Positions 1 to 7,094 of a stretch of 9,659 nucleotides of DNA are shown piece after piece. Source of the stretch: an uncultured Lachnospiraceae bacterium. GTDB taxonomy: Bacteria; Bacillota_A; Clostridia; Lachnospirales; Lachnospiraceae. A program made the position numbers and the translations under genes. The stretch spans positions 1 through 9,659 of the forward strand of contig CAMWMM010000151.1 in the NCBI GenBank assembly GCA_947175285.1, in the 5' to 3' direction. Below the pieces are notes generated by a model. The model was not told where the DNA came from. It ran no database searches and saw only the letters and a list, made by a program, of their open reading frames with translations. Each line of letters opens with the position of its first letter. The stretch's first letter is position 1.

Positions 1-60
1 GGTAGTCGCAGCGGCGGAGGAGGAGGCGGCAGTCACGGCGGTGGCGGTCATAGCAGATAA
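1..60 (+). CDS. C-terminal fragment of a Gly/Ser/His-rich-tailed protein (5' end outside window)
   Basis: Frame 1 is open from the first base to a TAA at 58-60 and encodes 19 residues made almost only of Gly, Ser, His and Arg, ending GGGGHSR. Such low-complexity Gly-rich tails after a transmembrane helix are common at the C-terminus of TPM-domain (YgcG-like) and related membrane proteins of clostridia. That family assignment is inference from tail composition only, since no domain is visible. A strong hairpin terminator begins about 38 bp after the stop, which supports this being a real gene end converging on rpsT. The local GC content is high because of glycine codons and need not mean foreign origin. 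In Bacillus subtilis this neighbourhood carries holA, but this tail does not look like HolA. Confidence 0.55.
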   Translation, partial: GSRSGGGGGGSHGGGGHSR

Positions 61-97
61 AAAATCGAGTGCCGGCGTAATTTCCTATAAGATAAAA

Positions 98-125
98 AAT
101 AACCCGTACAATCGTACGGGTTATT
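98..125. terminator. Bidirectional intrinsic terminator between the convergent upstream gene and rpsT
   Basis: A perfect 12-bp inverted repeat (left arm 98-109 AATAACCCGTAC, right arm 114-125) closes on a 4-nt AATC loop. On the minus strand the stem is followed by a T-run (complement of the A-run at 94-98), so it is best suited to stop rpsT, whose stop codon at 129-127 lies right before it. On the plus strand the stem is followed only by a T/A-rich stretch, so it can also terminate the upstream plus-strand gene, but more weakly. Confidence 0.85.
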
Positions 126-126
126 A

Positions 127-390
127 TTATGCCATCTTATTTACAGCTAATGCCAAGCGGGATACTTTTCTGGATGCCGTATTCTTATGGAATACGCCTT
201 TTGTAGCCGCTTTATTAATAGTAGCCGTAGCAGCAGTCAATGCAGCTTTCGCAGCTTCTTTGTCATTAGCGGCAATAGCAGCATTTACTTTTTTAACAGA
301 AGTCTTAACGCCGGACTTAATAGCTTTATTTCTTTCGGCTTTCGTTCTGTTTACCAAAATTCTTTTCTTTGCAGATTTAATATTAGCCAA
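127..390 (-). CDS. rpsT: Small ribosomal subunit protein bS20, TTG start
   Basis: Encodes an 87-residue basic, Lys/Ala-rich protein beginning MANIKSAKKRI, the hallmark N-terminus of bS20. It contains the usual long-helix composition (KTSVKKVNAAIAAND, KAATKGVFHKNTASRK) and ends LALAVNKMA. bS20 binds 16S rRNA in the body of the 30S subunit during assembly. The start is TTG at 390-388: AGGAGG at 404-399 sits 8 nt upstream, and the family N-terminus begins exactly there. A longer reading frame from GTG at 399-397 would place the start codon on the Shine-Dalgarno itself and add three non-family residues. The gene stands alone, divergent from gpr, with its own sigma-A promoter and a hairpin terminator at the stop. 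The length is normal for the family. Identity is near certain. Confidence 0.96.
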   Translation of the reverse strand: MANIKSAKKRILVNRTKAERNKAIKSGVKTSVKKVNAAIAANDKEAAKAALTAATATINKAATKGVFHKNTASRKVSRLALAVNKMA

Positions 391-404
391 GATGCACACC
401 TCCT
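388..404 (-). promoter_or_regulatory. rpsT Shine-Dalgarno and TTG start
   Basis: AGGAGG (404-399, read on the minus strand) is followed by 8 nt and then TTG GCT AAT. The near-perfect ribosome-binding site fixes a non-ATG start. In E. coli rpsT also uses UUG, and the weak start codon is tied to autogenous translational control by S20. Whether the same control operates here is inference. Confidence 0.85.
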
Positions 405-480
405 ACCTGTTATTAAAATTTTTAAGGAAAGTGTCTCATTAATTCGGACACGGACGTTTTAATGGAAACACACAGCTATT

Positions 481-509
481 ATTGTAGAATAAGTGTTAAT
501 TTCTGTCAA
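481..509 (-). promoter_or_regulatory. Sigma-A promoter of rpsT
   Basis: On the minus strand a perfect -35 TTGACA (509-504), a 17-bp spacer and a -10 TACAAT (486-481, 5/6 match) form a near-consensus housekeeping promoter. Transcription would start near position 474 and give a leader of about 84 nt before the TTG start. That is longer than needed for a simple ribosome-binding site. Confidence 0.85.
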
Positions 510-542
510 TACATAAATTAGATATTTTTGAGAAAACTAACC

Positions 543-572
543 TCATGCAGGACAATCGCCATCTGCATATAA
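543..572 (+). promoter_or_regulatory. Candidate sigma-G-type promoter of gpr
   Basis: TCATG (543-547), an 18-bp gap and CATATAA (566-572) match the Bacillus subtilis forespore sigma-G consensus (GHATR, 18 bp, CATNHTA) at 4/5 and 6/7 positions. gpr is a late-forespore gene in Bacillus, so the context fits. TATAAT at 568-573 would also serve as a sigma-A -10 box, but the hexamer 17 bp upstream (ATGCAG) is a poor -35. A 6-bp inverted repeat (ATGCAG 545-550 / CTGCAT 563-568) overlaps both elements. Confidence 0.45.
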
Positions 573-614
573 TAAAACTAAGAAAAAGGAAAGAAGAAAC
601 GAGGACATGAGGGT

Positions 615-1487
615 ATGAGTTGGTTTCAGGTCAGAACAGACTTGGCATTAGAAGCCAGAGAAAGTATTGACGGGAAAGTAAACGAAGTTCATGGAATAAA
701 AGTAGAAGAAGATTATGACAAGGACAGCGACGTGCATATTACGAAAGTTATCATTGAAACAAAAAACGGCGCGCGCGCTATGGGAAAGCCGATGGGAACT
801 TATGTGACATTAGAGGCGCCGGGCATGATTGAACCCGAAGATGATTATCATCAGGAAATATCCGATATCCTGGCAGAAGAAATCAGAAAACTTCTTCCGG
901 AGCCGGAAAAGGAAAAATCAATTCTGGTGGTCGGACTCGGCAATCGTGACGTTACGGCAGACTCCCTTGGACCTAATGTGGTCGATAATCTTTTTATTAA
1001 CCGTCATATTGTAATGGAATACGGAAAAGTGGCTTATAACTGCTCTAAAATGCACATGGTAAGCAGTCTTGTTCCGGGCGTTATGGCGAAAACAGGAATG
1101 GAATCTGCGGAAATAATAAAGGGTGTTATTGAACAAACATCTCCGGACCAGGTTATCGTAATAGATGCGCTGGCAGCGAGATCTACCAAGCGATTGAATC
1201 GTACTATACAGATTACCAATACCGGCATTCATCCCGGCTCGGGGGTGGGAAACCATCGGAATGCACTGACGGAAGAAAGTTTGGAAGTACCGGTTCTTGC
1301 CATCGGCGTGCCTACTGTTGTAGATGCGGCAACAATTGTAGGGGATGCCATTGGAGAATATCCGAGTGCGCTCTCGGAACTTAACAATATGTATGTGACA
1401 AGCAAAGATGTGGATTTTCAGGTGCAGCAGATTAGCCATATTCTCTGTGATGCGCTGAACAAGGCATTGGATATCTCCGTATCATGA
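615..1487 (+). CDS. gpr: GPR endopeptidase, spore germination protease (peptidase family A25)
   Basis: GPR degrades the small acid-soluble proteins that coat spore DNA. It is made as a zymogen in the forespore and becomes active at germination. The 290-residue product opens with VRTDLALEARE and holds the two family-specific Asp regions: GLGNRDVTADSLGP (Asp116) and VIVIDALAAR (Asp184). Their spacing of 68 residues is close to that of the two essential Asp residues of the Bacillus megaterium enzyme (127 and 193). Further family blocks are GIHPGSGVGNHR and AIGVPTVVDAATI. It is shorter than Bacillus GPR (about 370 residues), and only five residues precede VRTDLALE, so the removable propeptide is minimal. 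The ATG at 615 is forced: the frame upstream has no ATG/GTG/TTG before a stop at 579-581. GAGG at 601-604 serves as ribosome-binding site. spoIIP follows, as in Bacillus. Confidence 0.95.
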   Translation: MSWFQVRTDLALEARESIDGKVNEVHGIKVEEDYDKDSDVHITKVIIETKNGARAMGKPMGTYVTLEAPGMIEPEDDYHQEISDILAEEIRKLLPEPEKEKSILVVGLGNRDVTADSLGPNVVDNLFINRHIVMEYGKVAYNCSKMHMVSSLVPGVMAKTGMESAEIIKGVIEQTSPDQVIVIDALAARSTKRLNRTIQITNTGIHPGSGVGNHRNALTEESLEVPVLAIGVPTVVDAATIVGDAIGEYPSALSELNNMYVTSKDVDFQVQQISHILCDALNKALDISVS

Positions 1488-1502
1488 GAAACACTATGTG
1501 CT

Positions 1503-1530
1503 GCATATAATAGACAGTGGGGCATACCAG
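1503..1530 (+). promoter_or_regulatory. Candidate sigma-E-type promoter of spoIIP
   Basis: GCATATA (1503-1509), a 13-bp gap and CATACCAG (1523-1530) match the Bacillus mother-cell sigma-E consensus (KMATATT, 13-15 bp, CATACAAT) at 6/7 and 6/8 positions. spoIIP is under sigma-E control in Bacillus subtilis, and this element sits in the 84-90 bp gap directly upstream. The start point would fall near 1537. The stretch 1510-1519 between the two boxes also resembles the SpoIIID motif WWRRACARNY at 9/10 positions, which is weak evidence. Confidence 0.5.
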
Positions 1531-1557
1531 TGAAAAAGGTCCGAAAAGTTATGCCCC
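1519..1557. repeat. 8-bp perfect inverted repeat in the gpr-spoIIP gap
   Basis: GGGGCATA (1519-1526) and TATGCCCC (1550-1557) are exact reverse complements separated by 23 bp. There is no T-run after the right arm, so it is not a standard intrinsic terminator. The left arm overlaps the candidate sigma-E -10 box and the right arm lies in the presumed spoIIP leader. It could be an operator, an mRNA hairpin formed on read-through from gpr, or chance. Confidence 0.6.
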
Positions 1558-1577
1558 GGATTGGATGAAACGTGTAC

Positions 1578-2921
1578 ATGAAAAAAAGGCGGCTGTCTAT
1601 CGGGTGGAATAATGAGATTCATATCGGACGAGGTATTCTGCGCATTGCGCTTTTTATTGTATGCCTTGCGGCAGGATGTGCCCTGTTTGGAGAACTATAC
1701 CGGGATATGGAGTCACGGGAGTATTCGGATAGCAGCCCGCAGAAATGGTTTGAGCACTCGGTTAGTAATATTTGGATGCCGGGAATGAATGTATGGCAGA
1801 AAGAAACACAGCAAAATGATTACAATCCGTTAGAACGCCTTGTGCTGGAAAATTTTCCGGTGCTGCTCTATAGCATGGAGCAGCCGCAAGGATATCCGTT
1901 GGAGGCATTACAGGAGAGCAGCTATGAGGAACTGCTTATATTGGAAGGGTCAGACGAGGATAGAAAAGGGATAGATGAAGCTTCCTTAGAATATGGAGAG
2001 GATGCCATTCATTTGGATAAGAGTCTGGAAGAGGCTTTTTTAGCAGAGAACGGTTTCATTACGGAAAATCAGGCAGCAGGGCAATACGAGGAAGCAGCGG
2101 AGGCTGATAAGGAAAATATTTTTCATGAAGTGGAGGAACCTGCTTACCGCTATCAGTGGGACGAACTGCAAAATTATGAAGACTTGGTAAAAGCTTTTTA
2201 TGCGATAGATTCTACAACAACGGCAGGAGCGGAACTTTTAAATACCGAAAAACTTCTGTCGAAAGATATGTCAATGCAGAGCGGAGACGGCGAACCGCAG
2301 ATTTTGATATACCATACCCATTCGCAGGAGGGGTTTGCCGATTCGGTATCAGATGATGAGAGTACAACGATTGTCGGCGCCGGAGAGAAGCTGGCGCAGA
2401 TACTGCATGATAAATATGGTTATCATGTTATACACCATACGAAAAGCTATGATAAAGAAGCAAGGGATGACGCATATGCCAATGCGCTTCCTGATATCGA
2501 AGAACTGCTCGCAAGGAATCCCTCCATTGAAGTGGTGATTGACTTACATAGAGACGAGATGCCGGCAGACAGGAGACTTGTTGTTGATATGCAGGGCAGA
2601 CCGACAGCACAGTTTATGTTCTTTAACGGACTTTGCAGAACTGCCAAAAGGGGCGCTATTGAATCGCTGGAGAATCCGTATCTGGATGATAATCTGGCTT
2701 TTTCCTTTCAGATGCAGACAGCAGCCAACGAATATTATCCGGGCATTACAAGAAGAATTTATTTAAAAGCTTACCGTTACAATATGCATCTTCGCCCGAA
2801 ATCTCTGCTGATTGAATTGGGCGCACAGAACAATACGGTAGAAGAAATTATGAATGCCGTTGAGCCGCTTGCCCATGTGATTCATCTGGTATTGGCGGGT
2901 GAGGAGCCGGATGTGGATTAA
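1578..2921 (+). CDS. spoIIP: Stage II sporulation protein P, septal peptidoglycan amidase/endopeptidase
   Basis: SpoIIP acts with SpoIID and SpoIIM (the DMP complex) to cut septal peptidoglycan so the mother cell can engulf the forespore. The 447-residue protein has a basic N-terminus, one membrane anchor at about residues 22-39 (IALFIVCLAAGCALFGEL), an acidic, poorly conserved linker at about 80-235, and a C-terminal zinc hydrolase domain. Zinc-site candidates are HTHSQEGF (His246, Glu251), VVIDLHRDEM (His324) and the LLIELGAQNN strand (Glu413), arranged as in amidase_3-like folds. It is somewhat longer than Bacillus SpoIIP (about 400 residues) because of the linker. The ATG at 1578 gives a natural MKKRR start, and a GTG at 1572 is in frame two codons upstream. 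The ribosome-binding site is weak (GGA at 1563-1565), and its spacing fits the GTG better, so the exact start is unsure. It lies downstream of gpr, as in Bacillus. Confidence 0.93.
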   Translation: MKKRRLSIGWNNEIHIGRGILRIALFIVCLAAGCALFGELYRDMESREYSDSSPQKWFEHSVSNIWMPGMNVWQKETQQNDYNPLERLVLENFPVLLYSMEQPQGYPLEALQESSYEELLILEGSDEDRKGIDEASLEYGEDAIHLDKSLEEAFLAENGFITENQAAGQYEEAAEADKENIFHEVEEPAYRYQWDELQNYEDLVKAFYAIDSTTTAGAELLNTEKLLSKDMSMQSGDGEPQILIYHTHSQEGFADSVSDDESTTIVGAGEKLAQILHDKYGYHVIHHTKSYDKEARDDAYANALPDIEELLARNPSIEVVIDLHRDEMPADRRLVVDMQGRPTAQFMFFNGLCRTAKRGAIESLENPYLDDNLAFSFQMQTAANEYYPGITRRIYLKAYRYNMHLRPKSLLIELGAQNNTVEEIMNAVEPLAHVIHLVLAGEEPDVD

Positions 2922-2941
2922 TAAGACAATCAAAAAAACAT

Positions 2942-2970
2942 TGGACATAGCCCCGCATCTCTTATAAAAT
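2942..2970 (+). promoter_or_regulatory. Sigma-A-like promoter for the membrane protein-lepA-hemW unit
   Basis: TGGACA (2942-2947, 5/6 to TTGACA), a 17-bp spacer and TAAAAT (2965-2970, 5/6 to TATAAT) lie in the 91-bp gap after spoIIP. This is the only good housekeeping promoter I find before lepA. It would separate vegetative lepA/hemW expression from the sporulation genes. No terminator hairpin is visible after spoIIP. Confidence 0.55.
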
Positions 2971-3012
2971 AGAATCTATCACAACTATATACGAATGAGA
3001 GGGCGATAAGTG

Positions 3013-4086
3013 ATGGAAGAACTATTAAAAGAGATGAAAAAAAGGTCAATCGGGAATGTCATGCCGATTTCGGTTATCTTGCTGATAGCCGCAATTGTTA
3101 TGTTTATCATTAACGGCACGGCCTCGTTACAGTTATTTACTTACCTGACAGGGGGGAAGAATCTGGATGATATTCCAAAATCGGAACTGCAAAACACGAT
3201 AGCAAGCAGCGAAATCAATGTCGTATATGACGGTTTTGCGGAATATACAATGGACGGCAAAACTTATGATTATTATGTCATTCCTTACAGGGAAGAAGGA
3301 TTTATGGCAGTATGTGTAGGGGAAAGCAAGATTCCATTTATGGATAGTATCTGTGATGACACATGGGAAGTCCTTCTTGGAAATGGGGGATTATTGGACA
3401 GGACCGTTTCCGTGAAAGGAAATGTGCGCTTCATGGATAGCGATGAATTATATTATTTTAGAGAATGGTTCCGCAGGAATGAATACAGCGATGAGGATAT
3501 GGCAGAGTATGCGGTAAATTATGTTCTGGAGGACGGCAAATTTGCAAACGACGTCACTCCGGCACGACTTTATGTGATGACTGCAATCAGTCTGGTTCTC
3601 ATTGTAGCAGCGGTATTCCTTTTGATTAATGCTTGTCTCGGCGGTTACTTAAAAGACATTAAGAAAGACTTTGAACAGTCAGGACTGTCAGAGGGGCAGA
3701 TTATTTCGGATTATCAGAGTGCAAATGTAATCAGCAAAGAGATCAGGATTGGGCGTCTTCTCACTTATAATGCCGTATCCACTTCGCCGCGGGTGTACCT
3801 GAACAAAAATATGGCGTGGGCATATCTGTACCGTACGAAGCACTACAGAAACGGCATCTATACAGGAAGCAGCTATAACATTTTGATTTTTGCGGCGAAT
3901 GGAACAAACCAGATTGCCGATATCGCGGTGAAAAAGAAACTCAGCGAACAGATTCTGGATTATTATGCAAATAACTTCCCTCATATGGTAGTCGGCTATT
4001 CGGATGAATTAAAGAATTTATATCATAATGACCACAACGCTTTTCTGGCACTGAAATATCAGCAGGCACAGGATACAATGTATTAA
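3013..4086 (+). CDS. Two-pass membrane protein of unknown function, in the yqxA position
   Basis: I do not recognise this 357-residue protein with certainty; it may belong to a Lachnospiraceae DUF family (DUF6709 is a guess). It has a short basic cytoplasmic N-terminus (KEMKKRS), transmembrane segment 1 at about 17-37, a probably external domain at about 40-185 rich in Asp/Tyr ([19 protein letters not shown]), transmembrane segment 2 at about 187-211, and a cytoplasmic C-terminal domain. The latter has beta-rich stretches ([28 protein letters not shown]) and the ending [17 protein letters not shown], which could be a PH-like fold (inference). In Bacillus subtilis the small membrane protein YqxA occupies this slot, and this gene is larger and not visibly related. 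GAGG at 2999-3002 is the ribosome-binding site, and an in-frame GTG at 3010 is the alternative start. lepA follows after 26 bp. Confidence 0.85.
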   Translation: MEELLKEMKKRSIGNVMPISVILLIAAIVMFIINGTASLQLFTYLTGGKNLDDIPKSELQNTIASSEINVVYDGFAEYTMDGKTYDYYVIPYREEGFMAVCVGESKIPFMDSICDDTWEVLLGNGGLLDRTVSVKGNVRFMDSDELYYFREWFRRNEYSDEDMAEYAVNYVLEDGKFANDVTPARLYVMTAISLVLIVAAVFLLINACLGGYLKDIKKDFEQSGLSEGQIISDYQSANVISKEIRIGRLLTYNAVSTSPRVYLNKNMAWAYLYRTKHYRNGIYTGSSYNILIFAANGTNQIADIAVKKKLSEQILDYYANNFPHMVVGYSDELKNLYHNDHNAFLALKYQQAQDTMY

Positions 4087-4112
4087 TTAGAGAGAAAGGC
4101 ATAGGTATTTAT

Positions 4113-5927
4113 ATGGCGGCAATAGATCAGAGCAAAATCAGAAATTTCTGTATTGTAGCACATATCGATCACGGAAAATCAACGCTGGCAGACCGTATCA
4201 TTGAAAAAACCGGTCTTTTAACAAGCAGGGAAATGCAGGCGCAGGTGCTTGATAACATGGAGTTGGAGCGCGAACGCGGTATTACCATCAAAGCGCAGAC
4301 TGTCCGCATTATTTATCAGGCAAAAGACGGACAAGAATATATTTTTAACCTGATTGATACGCCGGGACATGTAGATTTTAATTATGAAGTCAGCAGAAGT
4401 CTTGCGGCATGTGACGGTGCGATTCTTGTCGTAGACGCAGCGCAGGGTATAGAAGCACAGACACTGGCAAACGTCTATCTTGCACTCGATCATGATTTGG
4501 ATGTTTTTCCGGTAATTAACAAAATAGACCTGCCCAGTGCGGAACCCGACCGCGTCAAGAATGAAATAGAAGATGTCATCGGAATTGAGGCACAGGATGC
4601 CCCTCTTATTTCCGCAAAGAACGGAATCGGCATTGAAGAGGTATTAGAAGCCATTGTTGAGAAGATTCCCGCGCCCGGAGGAAGTCCGGACAACCCTTTA
4701 GCTGCGCTTATCTTTGATTCCCTTTATGATTCCTATAAGGGTGTTATTGTATTCTGCCGTATTATGGAGGGAAGCGTACGTAAAGGCACTAATATTAAGA
4801 TGATGGCGACGGGAGCAAGTGCGGAAGTTGTAGAAGTCGGCTATTTTGGTGCAGGACAGTTTATTCCTTGTGAGGAACTCTCCGCCGGTATGGTAGGATA
4901 TTTGACTGCTTCTATTAAAAATGTAAAAGATACGGCGGTAGGAGATACAATAACAGATGTTAGCAATCCGTGTGCAGAACCTTTACCGGGCTATAAAAAA
5001 GTAAATTCCATGGTATATTGCGGTATGTATCCGGCAGACGGCGCGAAATATCCTGACTTGCGGGATGCACTGGAAAAGTTGAAATTAAATGATGCGTCTC
5101 TAAATTATGAGCCGGAGACATCTATTGCGCTTGGATTTGGTTTCCGCTGTGGTTTCCTGGGGCTTTTGCATCTGGAAATCATACAGGAAAGGTTAGAGCG
5201 GGAATATAATCTGGATTTAGTAACGACGGCGCCGGGTGTTATTTACCGTGTGCATAAGACAAACGGGGAAATGATAGAACTGACAAATCCCTCCAATCTG
5301 CCTGATCCGTCGGAGATTGACTATATGGAGGAGCCGGTTGTCAGTGCGGAAATCATGGTGACTTCGGAATTCATCGGTTCCATTATGCAGTTGTGTCAGG
5401 AAAGAAGAGGCCGTTATATCAGCACGGAGTATATTGAGGCTTCCAGAGCATTGTTAAAATACGATTTACCTTTAAATGAAATTATTTATGACTTTTTTGA
5501 TGCCCTAAAATCCCGTTCCAGAGGTTATGCTTCTTTTGACTACGAGATAAAAGGCTATGAGGAGTCTAAGCTGGTAAAACTTGATATTTTGATTAATCAC
5601 GAGGAAGTGGATGCCCTTTCTTTCATTGTCCATGCAGACAGCGCCTATGAGAGAGGCAGGAAAATGTGCGAGAAACTGAAAGATGAGATTCCGAGACATT
5701 TGTTTGAAATCCCGATTCAGGCGGCAGTAGGCGGTAAGATTATCGCAAGAGAGACCGTAAAGGCAATGCGCAAGGATGTTCTTGCCAAATGCTATGGCGG
5801 TGATATTACACGTAAAAAGAAGCTGCTCGAAAAGCAGAAAGAGGGAAAGAAAAGAATGCGTCAGGTTGGCAGTGTAGAGATACCGCAGAGCGCATTCATG
5901 AGTGTACTGAAATTAGATGATAAATAA
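4113..5927 (+). CDS. lepA: Elongation factor 4 (LepA), ribosome-associated translational GTPase
   Basis: EF4/LepA is a translational GTPase implicated in back-translocation, ribosome biogenesis and initiation. The 604-residue product is full length. All GTPase motifs are intact: G1 AHIDHGKS (16-23), G2 RGIT (55-58) with the catalytic-region sequence DTPGHVDF as G3 (82-89), G4 NKID (136-139) and G5 SAKNG. The middle holds the EF-G-like domains ([30 protein letters not shown]), and the C-terminal domain unique to LepA ends with [20 protein letters not shown] followed by [13 protein letters not shown], the family signature. TAGG at 4102-4105 is a modest ribosome-binding site 7 nt before the ATG. 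It is 26 bp after the membrane protein gene and 17 bp before hemW, which suggests one operon. The lepA-hemW pair is conserved across Firmicutes. Confidence 0.98.
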   Translation: MAAIDQSKIRNFCIVAHIDHGKSTLADRIIEKTGLLTSREMQAQVLDNMELERERGITIKAQTVRIIYQAKDGQEYIFNLIDTPGHVDFNYEVSRSLAACDGAILVVDAAQGIEAQTLANVYLALDHDLDVFPVINKIDLPSAEPDRVKNEIEDVIGIEAQDAPLISAKNGIGIEEVLEAIVEKIPAPGGSPDNPLAALIFDSLYDSYKGVIVFCRIMEGSVRKGTNIKMMATGASAEVVEVGYFGAGQFIPCEELSAGMVGYLTASIKNVKDTAVGDTITDVSNPCAEPLPGYKKVNSMVYCGMYPADGAKYPDLRDALEKLKLNDASLNYEPETSIALGFGFRCGFLGLLHLEIIQERLEREYNLDLVTTAPGVIYRVHKTNGEMIELTNPSNLPDPSEIDYMEEPVVSAEIMVTSEFIGSIMQLCQERRGRYISTEYIEASRALLKYDLPLNEIIYDFFDALKSRSRGYASFDYEIKGYEESKLVKLDILINHEEVDALSFIVHADSAYERGRKMCEKLKDEIPRHLFEIPIQAAVGGKIIARETVKAMRKDVLAKCYGGDITRKKKLLEKQKEGKKRMRQVGSVEIPQSAFMSVLKLDDK

Positions 5928-5944
5928 GACGGGAGAGAACGTCT

Positions 5945-7075
5945 ATGCGTGACTTGAGCCTTTATCTTCATATTCCTTTCTGTGAAAGAAAGTGCCGTTA
6001 TTGTGATTTTTTATCTTTTCCGGCATCAGAAGAGGAAAAAGAAGCATATATCCGGCTTTTACTGTCGGAAATAGAAAAACGCTCGTTTTCTTATAAAGAA
6101 CATCAGGTTATTTCTGTTTTTATCGGCGGAGGTACTCCGTCCATCTTGAAATTAAATGCAATTGAAAGATTGATAAGTAAATTAAAACAGGATTATACTT
6201 TTGTAAAAGAGCCTGAAATTACAATAGAAGTGAACCCGGGAAGTGTTACGGCAGAGAAACTTCACGGATACCGACGGGCAGGTATCAACCGTTTGAGCAT
6301 CGGCTTACAGAGTACTGACGACAAAGAACTGAAGATGCTCGGCAGAATCCATGATTATGCTGCATTTTGTAATACTTATGAAATGGCGAGGAAGGAAGGC
6401 TTTGACAATATCAATATTGATTTGATGTCGGCGATACCGGGACAGACTTATGGCTCCTACAGACAAACACTTGAGAGAGTTCTTAGGCTGGAACCGGAGC
6501 ATATTTCCGCATACAGTATGATTTTGGAAGAGGGCACGTGGTTTTATGAGCATAAAGAGGAACTTCCGTTTCTAACGGAAGATGAGGACAGAGAGCTGTA
6601 TCAGATGACAGGAGAGTTTCTTGCCTCTTTTGGTTACAAGCGTTATGAAATATCCAATTATGCAAAAGAGGGATATGAGTGCATCCATAATAAAGTTTAC
6701 TGGTTAAGGGGAGATTATGTTGGTTTTGGTTTGGGAGCAGCTTCTATGGTAAATGACGTACGCTGGAATAATGAGCGGACATATCCGGAGTATGCTTTTG
6801 CTGTGGAAAATCTTTCAGAAAACAGTAATGATAACATGCAATATTTAACCAGGGAAGAACAGATGGAAGAGTTTATGTTTTTAGGCCTGCGGCTGATAAA
6901 AGGTGTGGAAAAAAGCGCTTTTTATCAAAAGTTCGGTGTTTCAGTAGATAGTATTTACGGAGATGTTCTGGATAAACTTGAGCGTGAGGGGCTTATTTTT
7001 GTAAATGATTCTATCTGTCTGACATCCTATGGAATTGACATCAGCAACTATGTGATGTCGCAGTTTATATTATAA
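5945..7075 (+). CDS. hemW: Radical SAM haem chaperone HemW
   Basis: HemW binds haem and passes it to haem-requiring enzymes. It is related to the oxygen-independent coproporphyrinogen oxidase HemN but lacks that activity. The 376-residue protein has the iron-sulfur motif C13-x3-C17-x2-C20 followed by D-F (HIPFCERKCRYCDF). The Phe at the position where HemN has a fourth Cys marks it as HemW. The SAM-binding GGGTPS is at 61-66, VNPGS and GRIHD blocks follow, and a HemN_C-like winged region lies near 290-370 (EEFMFLGLRLIKGVEKSAF). GGGAG at 5931-5935 lies 9 nt before the ATG. It follows lepA by 17 bp, as in Bacillus. Downstream, hrcA, its usual partner in Bacillus, is absent and a cotH-like gene follows after 19 bp. 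Databases often label such proteins HemN by mistake. Confidence 0.95.
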   Translation: MRDLSLYLHIPFCERKCRYCDFLSFPASEEEKEAYIRLLLSEIEKRSFSYKEHQVISVFIGGGTPSILKLNAIERLISKLKQDYTFVKEPEITIEVNPGSVTAEKLHGYRRAGINRLSIGLQSTDDKELKMLGRIHDYAAFCNTYEMARKEGFDNINIDLMSAIPGQTYGSYRQTLERVLRLEPEHISAYSMILEEGTWFYEHKEELPFLTEDEDRELYQMTGEFLASFGYKRYEISNYAKEGYECIHNKVYWLRGDYVGFGLGAASMVNDVRWNNERTYPEYAFAVENLSENSNDNMQYLTREEQMEEFMFLGLRLIKGVEKSAFYQKFGVSVDSIYGDVLDKLEREGLIFVNDSICLTSYGIDISNYVMSQFIL

Positions 7076-7094
7076 TGATATAACGAAAGCGTTT

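Noticed and set aside
397..399. GTG as the start of rpsT
   Set aside because: It overlaps the AGGAGG ribosome-binding site and adds residues absent from the bS20 family. TTG at 390-388 fits both spacing and homology.
41..442. 133-aa plus-strand open frame opposite rpsT
   Set aside because: It is the antisense of a clear bS20 gene and crosses the terminator. It has no ribosome-binding site or family resemblance.
607..618. Mini-frame ATG AGG GTA TGA overlapping the gpr start as a regulatory upstream ORF
   Set aside because: Its own Shine-Dalgarno spacing is poor and a four-codon overlap easily arises by chance.
1519..1557. Inverted repeat after gpr as an intrinsic terminator
   Set aside because: There is a 23-nt loop and no T-run after the right arm, so it was kept only as an inverted repeat.
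5945..7075. Annotation as coproporphyrinogen III oxidase HemN
   Set aside because: The iron-sulfur motif is CX3CX2C followed by Asp-Phe without the fourth Cys, and the position next to lepA is typical of HemW.
7035..7076. TTGACA (7035-7040) and TATAAT (7071-7076) as a cotH promoter
   Set aside because: Both hexamers are perfect but 30 bp apart, far outside the 16-19 bp range. The sequence 17 bp before TATAAT is not a -35 and there is no extended -10 TG.
7082..7093. AACG-AAAG-CGTT hairpin before cotH
   Set aside because: A 4-bp stem is too short to be meaningful as terminator or riboswitch.
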